Positions 12,076 to 23,362 of a stretch of 64,000 nucleotides of DNA are shown one piece after another. This DNA comes from Halichoerus grypus (Eukaryota > Chordata > Mammalia > Carnivora > Phocidae), in NCBI RefSeq assembly GCF_964656455.1, contig NC_135718.1:52171008-52235007 (forward strand), given 5' to 3'. Each line of letters opens with the position of its first letter. Position 1 is the first letter of the stretch. The position numbers and the translations under genes are program-made. The notes beneath the pieces are model-generated. The model searched no databases. It worked only from the letters and a program-made list of their open reading frames with translations, and had not been told where the DNA came from.

Positions 12076-12276
12076 TTTTTTTTTTTTTAAGATTTTATTT
12101 ATTTATTTGACAGAGAGAGAGACAGCGAGAGCGGGAACACAAGCAGGGGGAGTGGGAGAGAGAGAAGCAGACTTCCCACCAAGCAGGGAGTCTGACTTGG
12201 GGCTCGATCCCAGGACCCTGGGATCATGACCTGAGCTGAAGGCAGACGCTTAATGACTGAGCCACCCAGGCACCCC
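12076..12276 (-). mobile_element. SINEC, reverse
   Basis: Full-length. 20-bp target duplication taattttgacattatagttt at 12058 and 12277, one mismatch. Confidence 0.93.
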
Positions 12277-12562
12277 TAATTTTGACGTTATAGTTTCTAA
12301 AGAGTTATATAAACATTGCCGTTGACCTATATCTCTAAATTTCATAGAATTTTGAAGTTAGGCAGACATCATCTTAAAAATAACTTTTTGTTATAGAAAG
12401 TTTCAATTCTATTCAAGAGTAATGAGTAAATGTTACAATAGCCCTCCAATACTTATCACTAGCTTCCACAGTGATTATCTTGACCAGTTATCAACATATG
12501 GCCAATTCTGATTTAGCTATAGACACCCCCCCAACCTTTCCCTTCCCTACTGGATTATTTTA

Positions 12563-12695
12563 CTGTTTATTTATTTATATATGTTTTATTTTATTTATTT
12601 TTTTATTTCCTTAAATAATCTCTAATTAGGTCTCAAACTCACAACCCTGAGATCAAGAGTTGCACACTCCACTTACGAGTCAGCCAAGTACCCCT
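12563..12695 (-). mobile_element. Short SINEC variant, reverse
   Basis: A tRNA-like head only, without the CT-rich body. Flanked by a 16-bp duplication ctactggattatttta at 12547 and 12696. Confidence 0.8.
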
Positions 12696-13167
12696 CTACT
12701 GGATTATTTTAAAGCAAATCCCAGACATTATATTATTTCATCCATAAACAATTTGGAATGTATCTCTAAGAAATACAGACTCTTTTTTAAAAGGCAAAAC
12801 TATAATATTATACCTAAAAAATTAACAATAATTTTTAATACAATACAGTAACTAGCCAGTATTCCCATTTTTTCAATTATCCCATAAATGTCTTTTCACA
12901 GTTGGTTTATTTCAAATTAGGATTCAAACAAGATCTACACATTGCATTTTGTTTATTTGTTTCAAGGCTTTTTTTAGCCTATAAAATTCCGTTTTTTTTT
13001 TTTTCCCCTTAGCACTTATTTATGGAAGAAATTTGGTCATTTGTCAAATCCACATTCTAGATTTTACTGATCATATTCTAGTAATTTTTTCTTTTTTAAA
13101 ACATGTTCTTCTCGTTTTTTTGTAATCTGGTAGTTAGGGCTAGAGGCTTGATTAAAGTCAGGTTCAA

Positions 13168-13280
13168 TTTTTTTTTAAGTTTTATTTATTTAAGTAATCT
13201 CTACACCCAAGGTGGGGCTTGAACTCACTACCCCAAGATCAAGAGTTCTGCACACCTCCAACTGAGCCAGCCACGCAACC
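13168..13280 (-). mobile_element. Short SINEC variant, reverse
   Basis: About 113 bp: poly(T), then ttatttaagtaatctctaca and a tRNA-like head ending ctgagccagccacgcaacc. It lacks the CT-rich body. Confidence 0.78.
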
Positions 13281-13364
13281 TTCAGTTTTTGTTTTTGTTT
13301 TTAATAAGAATATTATAGAGGTATAATGGATTATTTTACTGGATTATTTTACTGGATTATTATT

Positions 13365-13576
13365 ATTTTTTTTAAGATTTATTTATTTGAGAGAGTGTGT
13401 GTGCACACGTGAGCAGGGGGCAGGGGTAGAGGGAGAGGGAGACAGAATCTCAAGCAGACTCCCTGCTGACTGGGGAACTGGACATATGGGGGCTTGATCT
13501 CAGGATCCTGAGAGCATGACCTGAGCTGAAATCAAGAGTCAGACGCTTAACCCACTTGAGCCACCCAGGTGCCCCT
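13365..13576 (-). mobile_element. SINEC, reverse
   Basis: Poly(T)-aagatttatttatttgag start with a gtgtgtgtgcacacgtgagc insert; ends gagccacccaggtgcccc. The left flank carries a tandem ggattattttact repeat (13327-13362). Confidence 0.88.
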
Positions 13577-13909
13577 ACTTTGTATTTCTTGTATCAGGAA
13601 GTGCATGATATCTGGTAGTCTGTCTTCTTGTTACTGTTGATCCATGAGTAGACATCATCTTAACTCTATCTTCTATCAAATCCATATATCCCCTCAACAG
13701 TACTCCTTACAGGTAGCCATCTTCACCTCTGCTGAAATATCTTTAAAAGAATCAGTCTATTCCCTTCAGGAGGTTCCAGCAGCCACCTCCTTGTCTAATA
13801 ATCAGACTTTATTAGAAGAACACCACATTCTAACCATTACAGCTGTAATTCTTAAATCTGGCTGCCCATCATAGTCACCCAAGGAGTGGCTTTTTAAAAA
13901 ACATAGAAA

Positions 13910-14470
13910 TAATTTTACATAAATGGGATGACAACATACATGCTGTTTTCGTAGACATTTTCTTATTTATCTTTCCTCCTCTTACATAAATTCCTACCTT
14001 TTATCCTCCACCTTCTAGGTAATAATCTAATGTGCATATTTCTGTATTTTTCTGTTCATATAATCCTATGTAGACCTACATATACAGTGGGGTTTTTTGC
14101 CTCATGATAGTATTACAGACTTTTCTTTTCCTTTTAACTTAACAATCCTTCATGAAAATCCCTCCAAGTCATCTAGTTTAACTCAGTTCATTCTTTTTAG
14201 TGAGTGGCTGGGCATATTTGATAGTGTAGATACCTTAGTGTATTTAGTCATTCTGCTATACGGGCATTACTTTATTTCTAGTTTTTTGGCCACTACAAAT
14301 AATGCCTCAATAAACTGGTATTTTTGCTTCTTATTCCTTGGAATAGAATTGTTGGATAAAAGGGTAAATCATATTTTCAATTTTAATGGATATTTCTAAA
14401 CAGCATTTTTTTGGAAGACTATAACATTTCAAACTTCCTTCAACAATGTTTAGGGATATTCTCCTATACT
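13910..14470 (-). mobile_element. L1M fragment, antisense
   Basis: cactacaaataatgcctcaa and gaattgttggataaaagggt are old L1 3' UTR phrases in reverse. Family is uncertain. Confidence 0.6.
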
Positions 14471-14510
14471 TTTCAGGGAAGCCTTTTGTTTTATTTTTTT
14501 CATTTTTATT

Positions 14511-14705
14511 TTTTTTAAAGATTTTATTTATTTATTTGACAGAGAGAGACACAGCGAGAGAGGGAACACAAACAGGGGGAGTGGTAAAGGGAGAAGCAGG
14601 CTTCCCGCCGAGCAGAGAGCCCGATGTGGGGCCCGATCCCAGGACCCTGGGACCATGACCCGAGCCGAAGGCAGACGCTTAACGGCTGAGCCACTCAGGC
14701 GCCCC
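14511..14705 (-). mobile_element. SINEC, reverse, nested
   Basis: Full-length reverse copy inserted at the poly(T) end of the short SINEC that follows; flanked by gttttattt-like copies. Confidence 0.9.
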
Positions 14706-14812
14706 TGTTTTATTTATTTTTAAATATTTTATTTTTAAATAATCTCTACGCCAACTCCTAACCTGGAGATCAAGAGTCACATGCTTCACTGACTGAGCCA
14801 GCCAGGTGCCCC
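14706..14812 (-). mobile_element. Short SINEC variant, reverse
   Basis: A tRNA-like head ending tgagccagccaggtgcccc. Its target duplication tcagggaagycttttr lies at 14473-14488 and 14813-14827, outside the nested SINEC. Confidence 0.85.
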
Positions 14813-14844
14813 TCAGGGAAGTCTTTTAAAAATAAATATTCCCA

Positions 14845-15060
14845 TGGGCGCCTGGGTGGCTCAGTTGGTTAAGCGACTGCCTTCGGCTCAGGTCATGATC
14901 CTGGAGTCCCTGGATCGAGTCCCGCATCGGGCTCCCTGCTCAGCAGGGAGCCTGCTTCTCCCTCTGACCCTCTCCCCTCTCATGTGCTCGCTCTCTCTCA
15001 TTCTCTCTGTCTCAAATAAATAAATAAAATCTTTAAAAAAAAAAAAAAAAAAAATAAAAA
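14845..15060 (+). mobile_element. SINEC, full length
   Basis: gggcgcctgggtggctcag head and an A20-type tail. 18-bp target duplication taaaaataaatattccca at 14827 and 15061. Confidence 0.95.
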
Positions 15061-16120
15061 TAAAAATAAATATTCCCAGGCTCACCACAAAGATTCTGAT
15101 TCAGCAGGGCTGTGGAGAGATAGAGGAATCTGTATTTTTAAAGGTCCTAGATGAATCTGAGGTGGTATTAGAACCTCTGTACCAGGAAATACTAAGAATA
15201 ATATTTTAGCTTGGTATCAGGAATATCCTCCTTTAGCCAGATACATGTATTACAATCAAAATATCAAATCAAGATGTGAATTGGTGATAGACATATACAT
15301 TAAATGTAGGTCAAGGGCATGTGCATTTTCAGAATGGAAGGCTTAATTAGTTGTATTGGGGCAAGCCCCTTGGGAGTCACATATCCAGTTTGGAGCAGTT
15401 CTTAATAATCTAGCAAGATTTTGAGGAAGAGATAAGCATTTAGTGATTGTTTAGAATTTAAGCAGTTAGTGATTGAGAGAAGCTAATGGGGAAATAAAAG
15501 AGCGTTACACATACAAAATATTGTTGAAGAGTTCCTGCCAGTACTAATAGGAAGTGAAATCAAGAGACTTGAATTTTAATTCTGATTAATCTACTTACTA
15601 CCTTTCAAACCCTGGAACTCATTTTCCTGTTACATAAAATGAGGAGGCTTGATAGATGATTACTATATTCACTTCAATTCCTAAGTAGACTGAAGATAAT
15701 GTTCCCTTTGTCATCACAGACACTCTAGAGAACAACTATGTTGGACAGTTTCCTCTGTATATATTGTAAGTCTTGGGCACAAGTCTGACAGAAGCAAAGC
15801 TGATTGTGTTTAAAAAATTGAAATGAGGCAAGATGGGGACATTCAGCGGTCTTTCCACAGAGCCCCTTCTGTACAAGTTCTTCAAAGCCTTTGTTCTGAG
15901 ACCCTTGTTGACCTATAGGAAACTATCCATATTCTGAAACTCCTGTTTCTACCTTATAGGAGCACATCTCCATTCAATTCAGGGATACATATTTGTTATT
16001 TCATGAAAAGAACTCCTGAGTTTTTGTTTGTTTGTTTTTGTTTTGTTTTTTGCTGACAGGCTGAAGTTAGGCTCCAGGAGAAGAGATGGCTTCAACTTGT
16101 ATTTATGTTTTCCTCCTCAG

Positions 16121-16239
16121 GCTCTGCAGATGGTGTGGGGAGGAGGTTGCACTCAGCCCCTGGCCTTGGTCTCTCAAAGACCCCAACAGCAGAAATGGAG
16201 CACAGTCTCCATGAAGCCAGCACAGTGCCTGCTTCTCAG
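16121..16239 (+). CDS. USP54: USP54 coding exon
   Basis: The acceptor is ttcctcctcag before 16121; the donor is cag|gtagca after 16239. The first two bases complete a Gly codon, and the exon ends on a codon boundary. It encodes a [24 protein letters not shown] segment and ends [10 protein letters not shown], matching USP54. It is part of the disordered C-terminal tail. Confidence 0.92.
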
Positions 16240-16535
16240 GTAGCAGCCTCAGGTCCTACAGTGCTGGCATGGGGTGGTGCGTTGGGACAGGAAGTGTGGA
16301 AAGATATGAGTGGTAGGCTTGGTGGTAAGGCAGGAGCATGGTAACGTGGGGCTCTTGGAAGAGAACAAGGTCTGTGATTGAGCAGAGATGGCCACTACCT
16401 TTCAAATGCATCTAATTCAGGTCTCTAGTAGTGAGGTCTTACCCTATTTTCTCCCATACCCCTGGGGACAGGGTCTGTGGGAAAACCATAGGTCTGGTGT
16501 TTCATGTCTGCCTGTGTGTGTCTGTGTGTTTGAAG
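16240..16535 (+). other. USP54: USP54 short intron
   Basis: A 296-bp intron, donor gtagca and acceptor tgtgtttgaag with a GT/TG-rich pyrimidine-poor tract, so the acceptor is comparatively weak. No repeats are seen. Confidence 0.7.
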
Positions 16536-16676
16536 GCTGCACCTTGCCGAGGCCCCAGGAGGGAATATGGGGAAGATGATCAGTGCGGTGCAGAGAACTT
16601 TCACTGCATCTTACACAGACTCAGTGGCACCGTTGTCTCAGAGAGGGACGAGACTCCAGTCTCTTCCCACAGTTTT
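16536..16676 (+). CDS. USP54: USP54 coding exon
   Basis: The acceptor is tgtgtttgaag before 16536; the donor is ttt|gtaagt after 16676. Both ends fall on codon boundaries, so this 141-bp exon could be skipped without a frameshift. It encodes a Cys/Arg-rich start ([16 protein letters not shown]) and ends [19 protein letters not shown], which matches the family. The unusual pyrimidine-poor acceptor makes alternative inclusion plausible; that part is inference. Confidence 0.92.
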
Positions 16677-17689
16677 GTAAGTAGAATCAGGCTGTATCTA
16701 TTCAGAGCACCCTCTTTCTTTTGCTAAGGTAAAAGTACAGTGTAGGTGGAGGGGCAGGGGAAACTAAAAGTTGTAATTTAGGGGAAAGCCATGTGCACTC
16801 AGCAAAAATGATGACACATAGTCATTACTTTATTGACACACATTTTGTTGGAGCCCAGAGGAATTCCCCTTCCCTGTAGCAGTTCTGGAAGGTATATTAT
16901 AGGGTTCCCTAGGGTGAGAAGAGTCCTAGTAGCCTAGTAGCCTTGAGTCTCAAAAGCAATAGCTGCTGATTGGGTCAAAACCCATTGCACTAATCAAGGG
17001 AAGAAGGGAAGACATGGGATGGGGTATTGTTTTTACCTTTTCCTGCCCACTCCAGTATAAGATTGAATGGGGTCCAGTATGCTTTCATGCTAAAATGAAG
17101 CATGTGCATTAGCAAGAAAAGGAAAATGATTTAAAATCTTCCTCCTTGAGGCTTTTCATATGGAATCAATGCAGTGATCTGTAGGTGAAAGGGACAGGGA
17201 CACCGAAGTCAGCAGAAATCAATAACTCAAATACTTTCAGTGACTGGGTTTATAAATTACCCTTTTGAGAATTTCACACACTTGCCTAAGGCAAGTTGAG
17301 TTTTGATTACAATGGAGGTCAGGATGCAAAGCTCCAGTGCATTAAAAGCTTGTTCACCAGGTCAGTTCAATAAAAATTTAAAAACCAGTTTTAAATACAT
17401 GATATCAAAATTAAAAGGTATAAAGGATATACAGTGAAAACTAAGTCTCTGTCCTACCAGTACTTCAGATCCAGTTTCCCTCCCAAGCAACAGTCATTTT
17501 TTTCAATTTGTTCAGAATTTCCTAAACAAGTCTAAACAGCTTGCCATTCTTTTTGGGAAAGGTGGTCGTTTTTGCCTAGCATTTGTTCTTATGTACTGTT
17601 AGTGAATTTAATGGCAAATTGTTATTTTTCTAAGGAGTTGGCTTCCTTTCTCCTGACTTCTATATCATTCATTTATTCACTGATTCATT

Positions 17690-18510
17690 CTTTTAAACAA
17701 ATGCTTATTGGGCATATGTTCTAAGTATTGTGCTAGGTGCTGGGGATACAATGGTGAGTGAGCTAGATATAGTCCCTGCTGTCGTGGCCTTTGCAGTCTA
17801 CCTGGGGAGACAGATAAAGAAAGAATTACTATGATAGGATTTAATGCTATGGAAGCATAATAGAAGGGACATCTAAATCAGATTTGAGAGATCAGGGAAG
17901 GCTTCCTGAAGGAAGTAAAACAAATACAGCAGGTAAAGGAACATGAAGCAGATATTCACTGAATCAAAAGCAGCTCATTTGGTATGGCAGGATTAGATTC
18001 TGGCGAGGGAAGGACAGTGTTGACAAATGAGACTGGGAAGAATATAAACAAGAGTCATATCATGAACCACAGTACGGAGTTTGGGAGGATAGAGAGAAAT
18101 GGACATGTTGGAGAGCCAAAGAGGAAGTAAAAGTCATTGGGACTTGGTGCCTGATTGGATATGGGGAGAGGAGAATCAAGGCCCATAATTCTTGGGTTGA
18201 TAATGATGTATTTGAGGGAAAAGATAGGTATAATTTTGGATATATTATGCTTGTGATATCTGGTAGGCCTTTGGATGTGACACTTAAAAGCTTGAAATCA
18301 AGATTCAAGAGTCATAGCCATTGAAAAGAGGAAAAGAATATTGTGAAAAGAGGAGAGAGGCCAAGACATATCCCTGATGAATATCATATTTAAGTGGTTC
18401 ATCTGAAGAACCCTTAAAAGGAGTGAGGACCAGAGAGATAAAAGGGAAACCAGGAAAATGTGGCATCACTTTCTTCTGTGCAGAAGAAAGGAATAGTTGG
18501 TTGTGTCCCA
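17690..18510 (+). repeat. Ancient purine-rich interspersed repeat, family not named
   Basis: Opens with atgcttattgggcatatgtt and tgtgctaggtgctggggata, followed by a purine-rich body (gggaaggcttcctgaaggaa). The same text recurs widely in mammalian genomes; I cannot assign the Repbase name. Confidence 0.6.
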
Positions 18511-18544
18511 TACTGAGAGGATTGGCACCTGGTCCTTAGGCTGT

Positions 18545-19490
18545 ACGGTAAATGCCTATTATGTACCATGCTGTGGTAGGTGCTATGAGCATACACTGAT
18601 GAAATAACACAAATTCTGCCCTTGAATAGCTTACAGCCTAGTTAGGAAATAAAATATACTGGTATATAGATTATTTTATTTATTATTTATCAGGTGCCTG
18701 TAATGTTCCAGGTCCTGTTGAGGGTGCTGGGAATACTGGAGTAAAAAGAACTGTATTCTACCAGGAGAGAAAGACAATAAACAAGTAAACCCCAAACAAT
18801 GTGTGATTGAGAAGAATAGAACAAAGCAAGGGGAAAAGGAGTAAAAAGGTAATAGTAGTTATTCTCAGGGCTATTTTGGATAGAGTAGTAAGTGAAAAGG
18901 CCCTGAGTTGGAATGAGCTTGGTGTGTTTGAGGAACATTAAGAAAGTTATAGGGAAAAAGGCATAGGAATGGTAGAGATAAAGTGAGAAAGATCAGCATT
19001 GCTATCACGTAGCAACTTGCAGGCCACAATAAGGAAGTAGCAGGCCTGGAGATAGGAAGATCAGATTGGAGGCTGTTGCAGTGGTCCACTTGAGCTTAAA
19101 TATGAAACCTATAGGTAGAAATGATATTTCTTGACAAAGGCAACTAATGGAATCGTGGATGAGAAGTGCAAAAGTAAGGGCAATGTCAACATTTGAATCT
19201 AGGTGACTTAGAAAAATGTGGTACCAGGAGGTGGAATTTGGAAGGATGTTGGTTTGGTCTTGGACATGTTAGTGTTTTAGGTGTTAAAGGGGATATTTCT
19301 GAGACTTTGCCACAAAAGTGAATGACAAGTGGAGTACAGAACAGGACACAAGCATCAGTGGTTACAAACTTGACTGGCAAAAGAGGAGACTGGAGTGTAG
19401 CAATGACAGGGGAGAAGGTGAAGTAGTAGAGTTCTTGATTGTACATTTAGGGAGATACATTTTTAGTTCCCAGTATTTAGAGAGTGTACA
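18545..19490 (+). repeat. Ancient purine-rich interspersed repeats (two openings)
   Basis: Openings at 18545 (acggtaaatgcctattatgt) and 18665 (caggtgcctgtaatgttcca). The body contains gcagtggtccacttgagctt and ttggtcttggacatgttagt, as in other members of the family. Confidence 0.6.
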
Positions 19491-19881
19491 GAGTTTTCTT
19501 TTTCAGTCTCTTGGGCTTTCCGATTTTTTTTCTCTTTCTTATTTCTCTATTTTTACATTTCTATCTCAACCTGATTCTACTGTTAGCATTAAAGAGTTTG
19601 CCAAAGACCTAGATGGTAGGGTTGGGAAGATGAGGGCTATGAGAGAGACAGGTTAAAGGAAGAGGATCTGCAGTTGCATGTCTCCAGTTCGTAGTGGCCT
19701 AGGGATGTTCCTAGAGGGGCTGATGGAAAGAGTGACTTAGTAAATTGGGTCCCTCTACAGAACTAGGCATATTGGTACTCCAGTCCTCTCCATCTCTCCC
19801 TGCTTGCCTCACTGTGTTTACCCAACCATATCCGGCTGTTAATCCTCATCTTTATGTTTTTTTGTCTTGTCTCACTATAAG

Positions 19882-20068
19882 GATGCATCAAATGCGAGGA
19901 AAAAGCCTTTGGAAACCGGGCACCGTTGTTCCAGCTCCTCTTCCCTCCCTGTCATCCATGATCCTCCTGTGTTTCTCCTTGGTCCCCAACTGTACCCACC
20001 CCAACCACAGTTCCTGTCCCCAGATGTCTTGATGCCCAGCATGGCAGGGGAGCCCCATAGACCCCCAG
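19882..20068 (+). CDS. USP54: USP54 coding exon
   Basis: The acceptor is tcactataag before 19882; the donor is cag|gtaact after 20068. It encodes [20 protein letters not shown], then a Pro/Leu-rich segment [20 protein letters not shown] and MAGEPHRPP. The final base begins a Gly codon completed at 21850. Confidence 0.94.
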
Positions 20069-21849
20069 GTAACTCTCCCCAGACCTAATTATCATGTGCC
20101 ATAATGTGGTACCTTCCCAGAGACAACCTAGAAAGATCAAGTCAGTACACCTATGGGGGAGGTGGAGTCCCAAGTTAGGTAGTGAAGGGATATGAATTAC
20201 CACTTTAAGATCAAATATCAGTCAAGATGAATTGTGATTGAATCATTACTTGGTTAATATGGTTGGCTGGTCTTGATCCTTAGTCTAACTACCCAATAGA
20301 ATGAACAGGGTCTATCATGATAAGATAAGCTTTTAAGTGACCAAGGGAAGTTAATACCCAGTCTTTAGGATCCTCCCAAAACAGAAAGTATCATCTCTAT
20401 TAGCTAGTTTCTCTTCTACTATCCCGAGTCTTAGCTGAGGGATCGTCTAGGAGGACAAGGAGTAAATGGGAGACCTGGAGAGACCCTGTGTATGGAATAC
20501 CTGTGCCGTGTATACAGACCCAGACAATCTTGGGGAAGGTGGATAGCATCCTTCTGGCTTTCTTTCACCCTCCATAGGATTTGCTACTTTTCTTCCTCAT
20601 GAAGAGGCCGAGTCTACTTAAAGCAGGGATTCTCAATGGGAAAGGGAAGGTACTACTGGCATCTAGTGAGTGGAAGTCAGGGATGCTGCTAAACATCCTA
20701 CAATGCACAGGGCAGTTTACTTCCATGACCCTCCCCCCCCCCCCCAAAAAAAGTATCAGCTCAAAGTATCAGTAGTGTTGAGATTGAGAAACCTTGGCTT
20801 ACAGATATAAATGCCCTAGGGCAGGGTGTGGTTGTGGTTCTAGAACAGAATGTAAGAGTAGTATTATTGATATGTGTCCACATTTTAGGGAGGTTTAGAT
20901 AAGCAGGCCTTCTGGGTAGATGAACTTCCTATTACTCAGTGGAGCAGCCAGGTAGCCATCCCCTTTGGCAGCTGTTAGGGGCATCTGTTCCAGTTGTTAG
21001 GGGCAGCCTATTCTGCACTAAATGCTATAGTGAACATAGGGGAGAAAGAAGGCAGCTCTCTGTTCTTAAAGAGCTCAGAGCTGCAATAATCAGAATATAC
21101 ATACATACAAGATCATACTGCAGATGTTGATGGGTTATAAAATAAAGAATGGAAAGTATTTTTAAGAAGTGATTTTTTTTATTTTGCGGGGTGTCTGGGT
21201 GGCTCAGGCAGTTGGGCATCCAACTCTTGATTTCAGCTCAGGTCTTGATCTCGGGGTCATGAGTTCAAGCCCTGTAGTGGGCTCCATGCTGGGCATGGAG
21301 CCTACTTAAAAAAAATAGAAGTGACTTCTTAAAATTATGTATTTTGTTTCTTTTAAGTAAAGGGGAATTAATGTATAGAAAAGGCATTCCACACTGTGTA
21401 TGTGGTAGGAGTAGTGTGAACAAAAACAGAGATCTCAGGGACTGAGCAAGAATGTAAGCAGAAACAGATTAACTGGAGCGAAAGTACCATATTAAGAAAA
21501 GCAGAGTGATGTTTTGGAGTGGTGGCTCTAGGACTAGAGTTGTTACAGTGAGAATATATATTTGTAATATTGGGGAACCATTTGTGGGGAGGGTGTGGAG
21601 GAAGAATTATAGTAGAGTGAGTTAGAAGTATGGCAACATTTGCCCAGGTTGGAGTTAAGAGACTTGATTTTGATGTATATCAAGAATTTTTAAAAATGAA
21701 ATTAAAAGCAAAGCTAGGCTTCTTCTTTCCCTTATGTGTATGCTCTTATGGCTATGGGGAGTTGAGAGGAACAGTCAGGAATGGTCCTTTGGGAAGGAGA
21801 ATGGTTTACTGAAGATACTTAAACTTTGGGTTTCTTTTTCTCTTCCCAG
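20069..21849 (+). other. USP54: USP54 last intron
   Basis: A 1.8 kb intron with one diverged SINEC (21188-21317) and a C13 run near 20731. The acceptor ctcttcccag precedes the last exon. Nothing else is recognised. Confidence 0.7.
21188..21317 (+). mobile_element. SINEC, truncated body
   Basis: ggggtgtctgggtggctcag head; ends at tggagcctacttaaaaaaaa without the CT-rich body. Flanks agaagtgattttt / agaagtgacttct suggest the target duplication. Confidence 0.85.
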
Positions 21850-22409
21850 GAACTTCGAGGAGTGTCCAGCAGTTTCTGGCTATGTGTGACAGGGGTGAAA
21901 CTTGCCAGGGGATCAAGTACCCAGGAAGAACTCTGAACTACCAGAGTCTCCCCCATTGTTCCAGAACAGATGCCTCTTGGGGGCCATGGTCAGAGACCAA
22001 CCAGCGTATTGGAGCCAGATTCCTAAGTATTCCAGGATGCAAGCCTCAGCCGACACACACTGCCACACTACCAGAAAGGCGCCAGGGCCTTCAGGTTCCT
22101 CATGCTCAGTCCTGGGGGGATCTTTTCCATTCTTCCTCCCACCCTCCCATTGTTTACCCTGTGTCTCCACCATCAAGCAGTCTACATGTACCCCTGAGGT
22201 CAGCTTGGAATTTGGGTCCTGTTCCTGGGTCTCGAGGCCCTGGTCCTCGAAGAGTAGATATGCCCCCAGATGATGACTGGAGGCAAACCAGTTATGTCCC
22301 GCAATCTGGGCATAGGAGGACAGGGGGAGAGGAGTTTTTGTTTGTTCTAGCAGATGCTCCTGGAAGAGAGCAGATAAGGGCAAGAGCCCTGCAGCACAAT
22401 AGGTGGTAA
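21850..22409 (+). CDS. USP54: USP54 terminal coding exon with stop codon
   Basis: The acceptor is ctcttcccag before 21850; TAA is at 22407-22409. It encodes [20 protein letters not shown] at its start, a tyrosine/proline-rich middle, the acidic [14 protein letters not shown] motif, and a C-terminal block [20 protein letters not shown] that ends ALQHNRW. The terminal block is strongly conserved with human USP54 as I remember it, which suggests a binding motif; no function is assigned from sequence. An overlapping minus-strand frame (21913-22416) is a shadow. Confidence 0.95.
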
Positions 22410-23175
22410 GGGTCACCCCTTTCCTTTCCTGGAGCCACAGCTTTCTCCGTTAAACTGTGCTGTGGAGGAGTTAGCACCCTGCATCCGTGCCGGGGTTGTG
22501 CTACTCTCATCTCAACATAGAGTTGGCAGTTTCTTCTAGGGGTACCTGGAACCCCTAACAAGACCTGGCTCCTTGAGAGGAATATTTGAAATTCCAATTT
22601 CCATTCAACTGGCAAAAGGAAGCAACTGCTGTTTAGGGCTTTATTTGAGCCACTTTAAAGATGAATCCATATTACCCTGGACACTAGTCATTCATTAGGA
22701 TCTTAGGGTCACCATTTTATTCCTGGATCCTTTATGCCCCCACCTGCACCTGAGCCTTCATCCTCTGTTCCCTACAATACTGCCAACTTCTGTTCTTTGT
22801 TTTACCAACCTATCCTTCTTACCTGACCTTCTGTCTTCCCCAGTACCCCATCCTTGGAGGGGCATGTAGCTGTGTGGTCATGGTCCTGACCATATCATTC
22901 AGGGCAGCCTACCTGCCCAGGTATTATGGGCTGTCAGCCTTCCCTGTGCCCCCAAACCTTAGGCCTAGAATGCAGAGCTGCCAACATAACATTTGTCCTT
23001 CTGAACAGATGGAGTCAGGCACACTAACACACCTTCCTGTCCTCAGCAGCAGAGCCATTACTGCCACTTGCTCAGTCACTGTTGTAAACCCTCAGAGTCA
23101 GCTAAACTATTTTAGGGCCAAACATACTGTTTTTGTAAAGTATTTTTCATTAATAAATCTTTAAGATAGTTGTAT
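22410..23175 (+). other. USP54: USP54 3' untranslated region
   Basis: Non-coding sequence runs from the USP54 stop to a canonical AATAAA at 23152-23157. The cleavage point is inferred at roughly 15-20 bases downstream. No repeats are seen. Confidence 0.75.
23152..23157 (+). terminator. USP54: USP54 polyadenylation signal AATAAA
   Basis: A canonical hexamer in the context ttaataaatc, about 740 bases after the stop codon, followed by a T-rich stretch (gttgtatttaattccttgtc). It is the best candidate for the USP54 3' end. Confidence 0.75.
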
Positions 23176-23325
23176 TTAATTCCTTGTCATTTAATTGTCT
23201 ATTTAATGCCTTTTGTATGCTCTTGCTCTTTTATATTGGGGGTGGGGGGGAAGGCCTGGATAAGCAACAAAATACCAATTCCCAGTGGCCTGGGGCTCCC
23301 AAAGAGAGAGCCATGGCACAAACAT

Positions 23326-23359
<34 letters not shown>
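23326..23359 (+). repeat. (TG)n microsatellite
   Basis: An uninterrupted TG dinucleotide run of about 17 units, just downstream of the USP54 polyadenylation signal. Confidence 0.9.

Positions 23360-23362
<3 letters not shown>

Larger units (their letters stand above)
12360..13350 (-). mobile_element. L1M fragments, antisense, interrupted by short SINECs
   Basis: Phrases such as ttggaatgtatctctaagaa, ataaatgtcttttcacagtt and caaacaagatctacacattg are typical of an old L1 3' region in reverse. Boundaries are approximate. Confidence 0.6.
8845..16120 (+). other. USP54: USP54 large intron (7.3 kb), repeat-dense
   Basis: It contains old antisense L1 fragments (about 10120-14470) broken up by SINECs at 11469, 11693, 12076, 12563, 13168, 13365, 14511, 14706 and 14845. 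A MIR-like piece lies near 9500-9660. The flanks 8845-9490 and 15080-16120 look unique. No missing exon is needed, because the protein frame continues directly from 8844 to 16121. Confidence 0.75.
16677..19881 (+). other. USP54: USP54 intron with ancient purine-rich repeats
   Basis: A 3.2 kb intron. From about 17690 to 19490 it is mostly the purine-rich ancient repeat family described separately (three openings at 17690, 18545 and 18665). 16677-17680 and 19500-19881 look unique. Open frames on the minus strand here are antisense readings of those repeats. Confidence 0.65.
1..23175 (+). other. USP54: USP54 gene, 3' part (ubiquitin-specific peptidase 54)
   Basis: Eight coding exons in this span splice in frame into about 961 codons. 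They match what I recall of the C-terminal half of mammalian USP54 (human protein about 1,680 residues), including its extreme C-terminus ending in a Gln-His-x-x-Trp motif. USP54 belongs to the USP peptidase family; its N-terminal USP domain, whose activity has been questioned, lies upstream of this window. What is visible is a charged helical stretch, a helical hairpin region that may be MIT-like, and a long Ser/Pro-rich, probably disordered tail. All introns are GT-AG. The gene is followed 2 kb downstream, on the same strand, by PPP3CB, which is the known mammalian neighbour. Identification rests on remembered family sequence and synteny, not on a database search. Confidence 0.95.

Noticed and set aside
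21913..22416. 167-residue minus-strand open frame
   Set aside because: Antisense shadow of the last USP54 exon.
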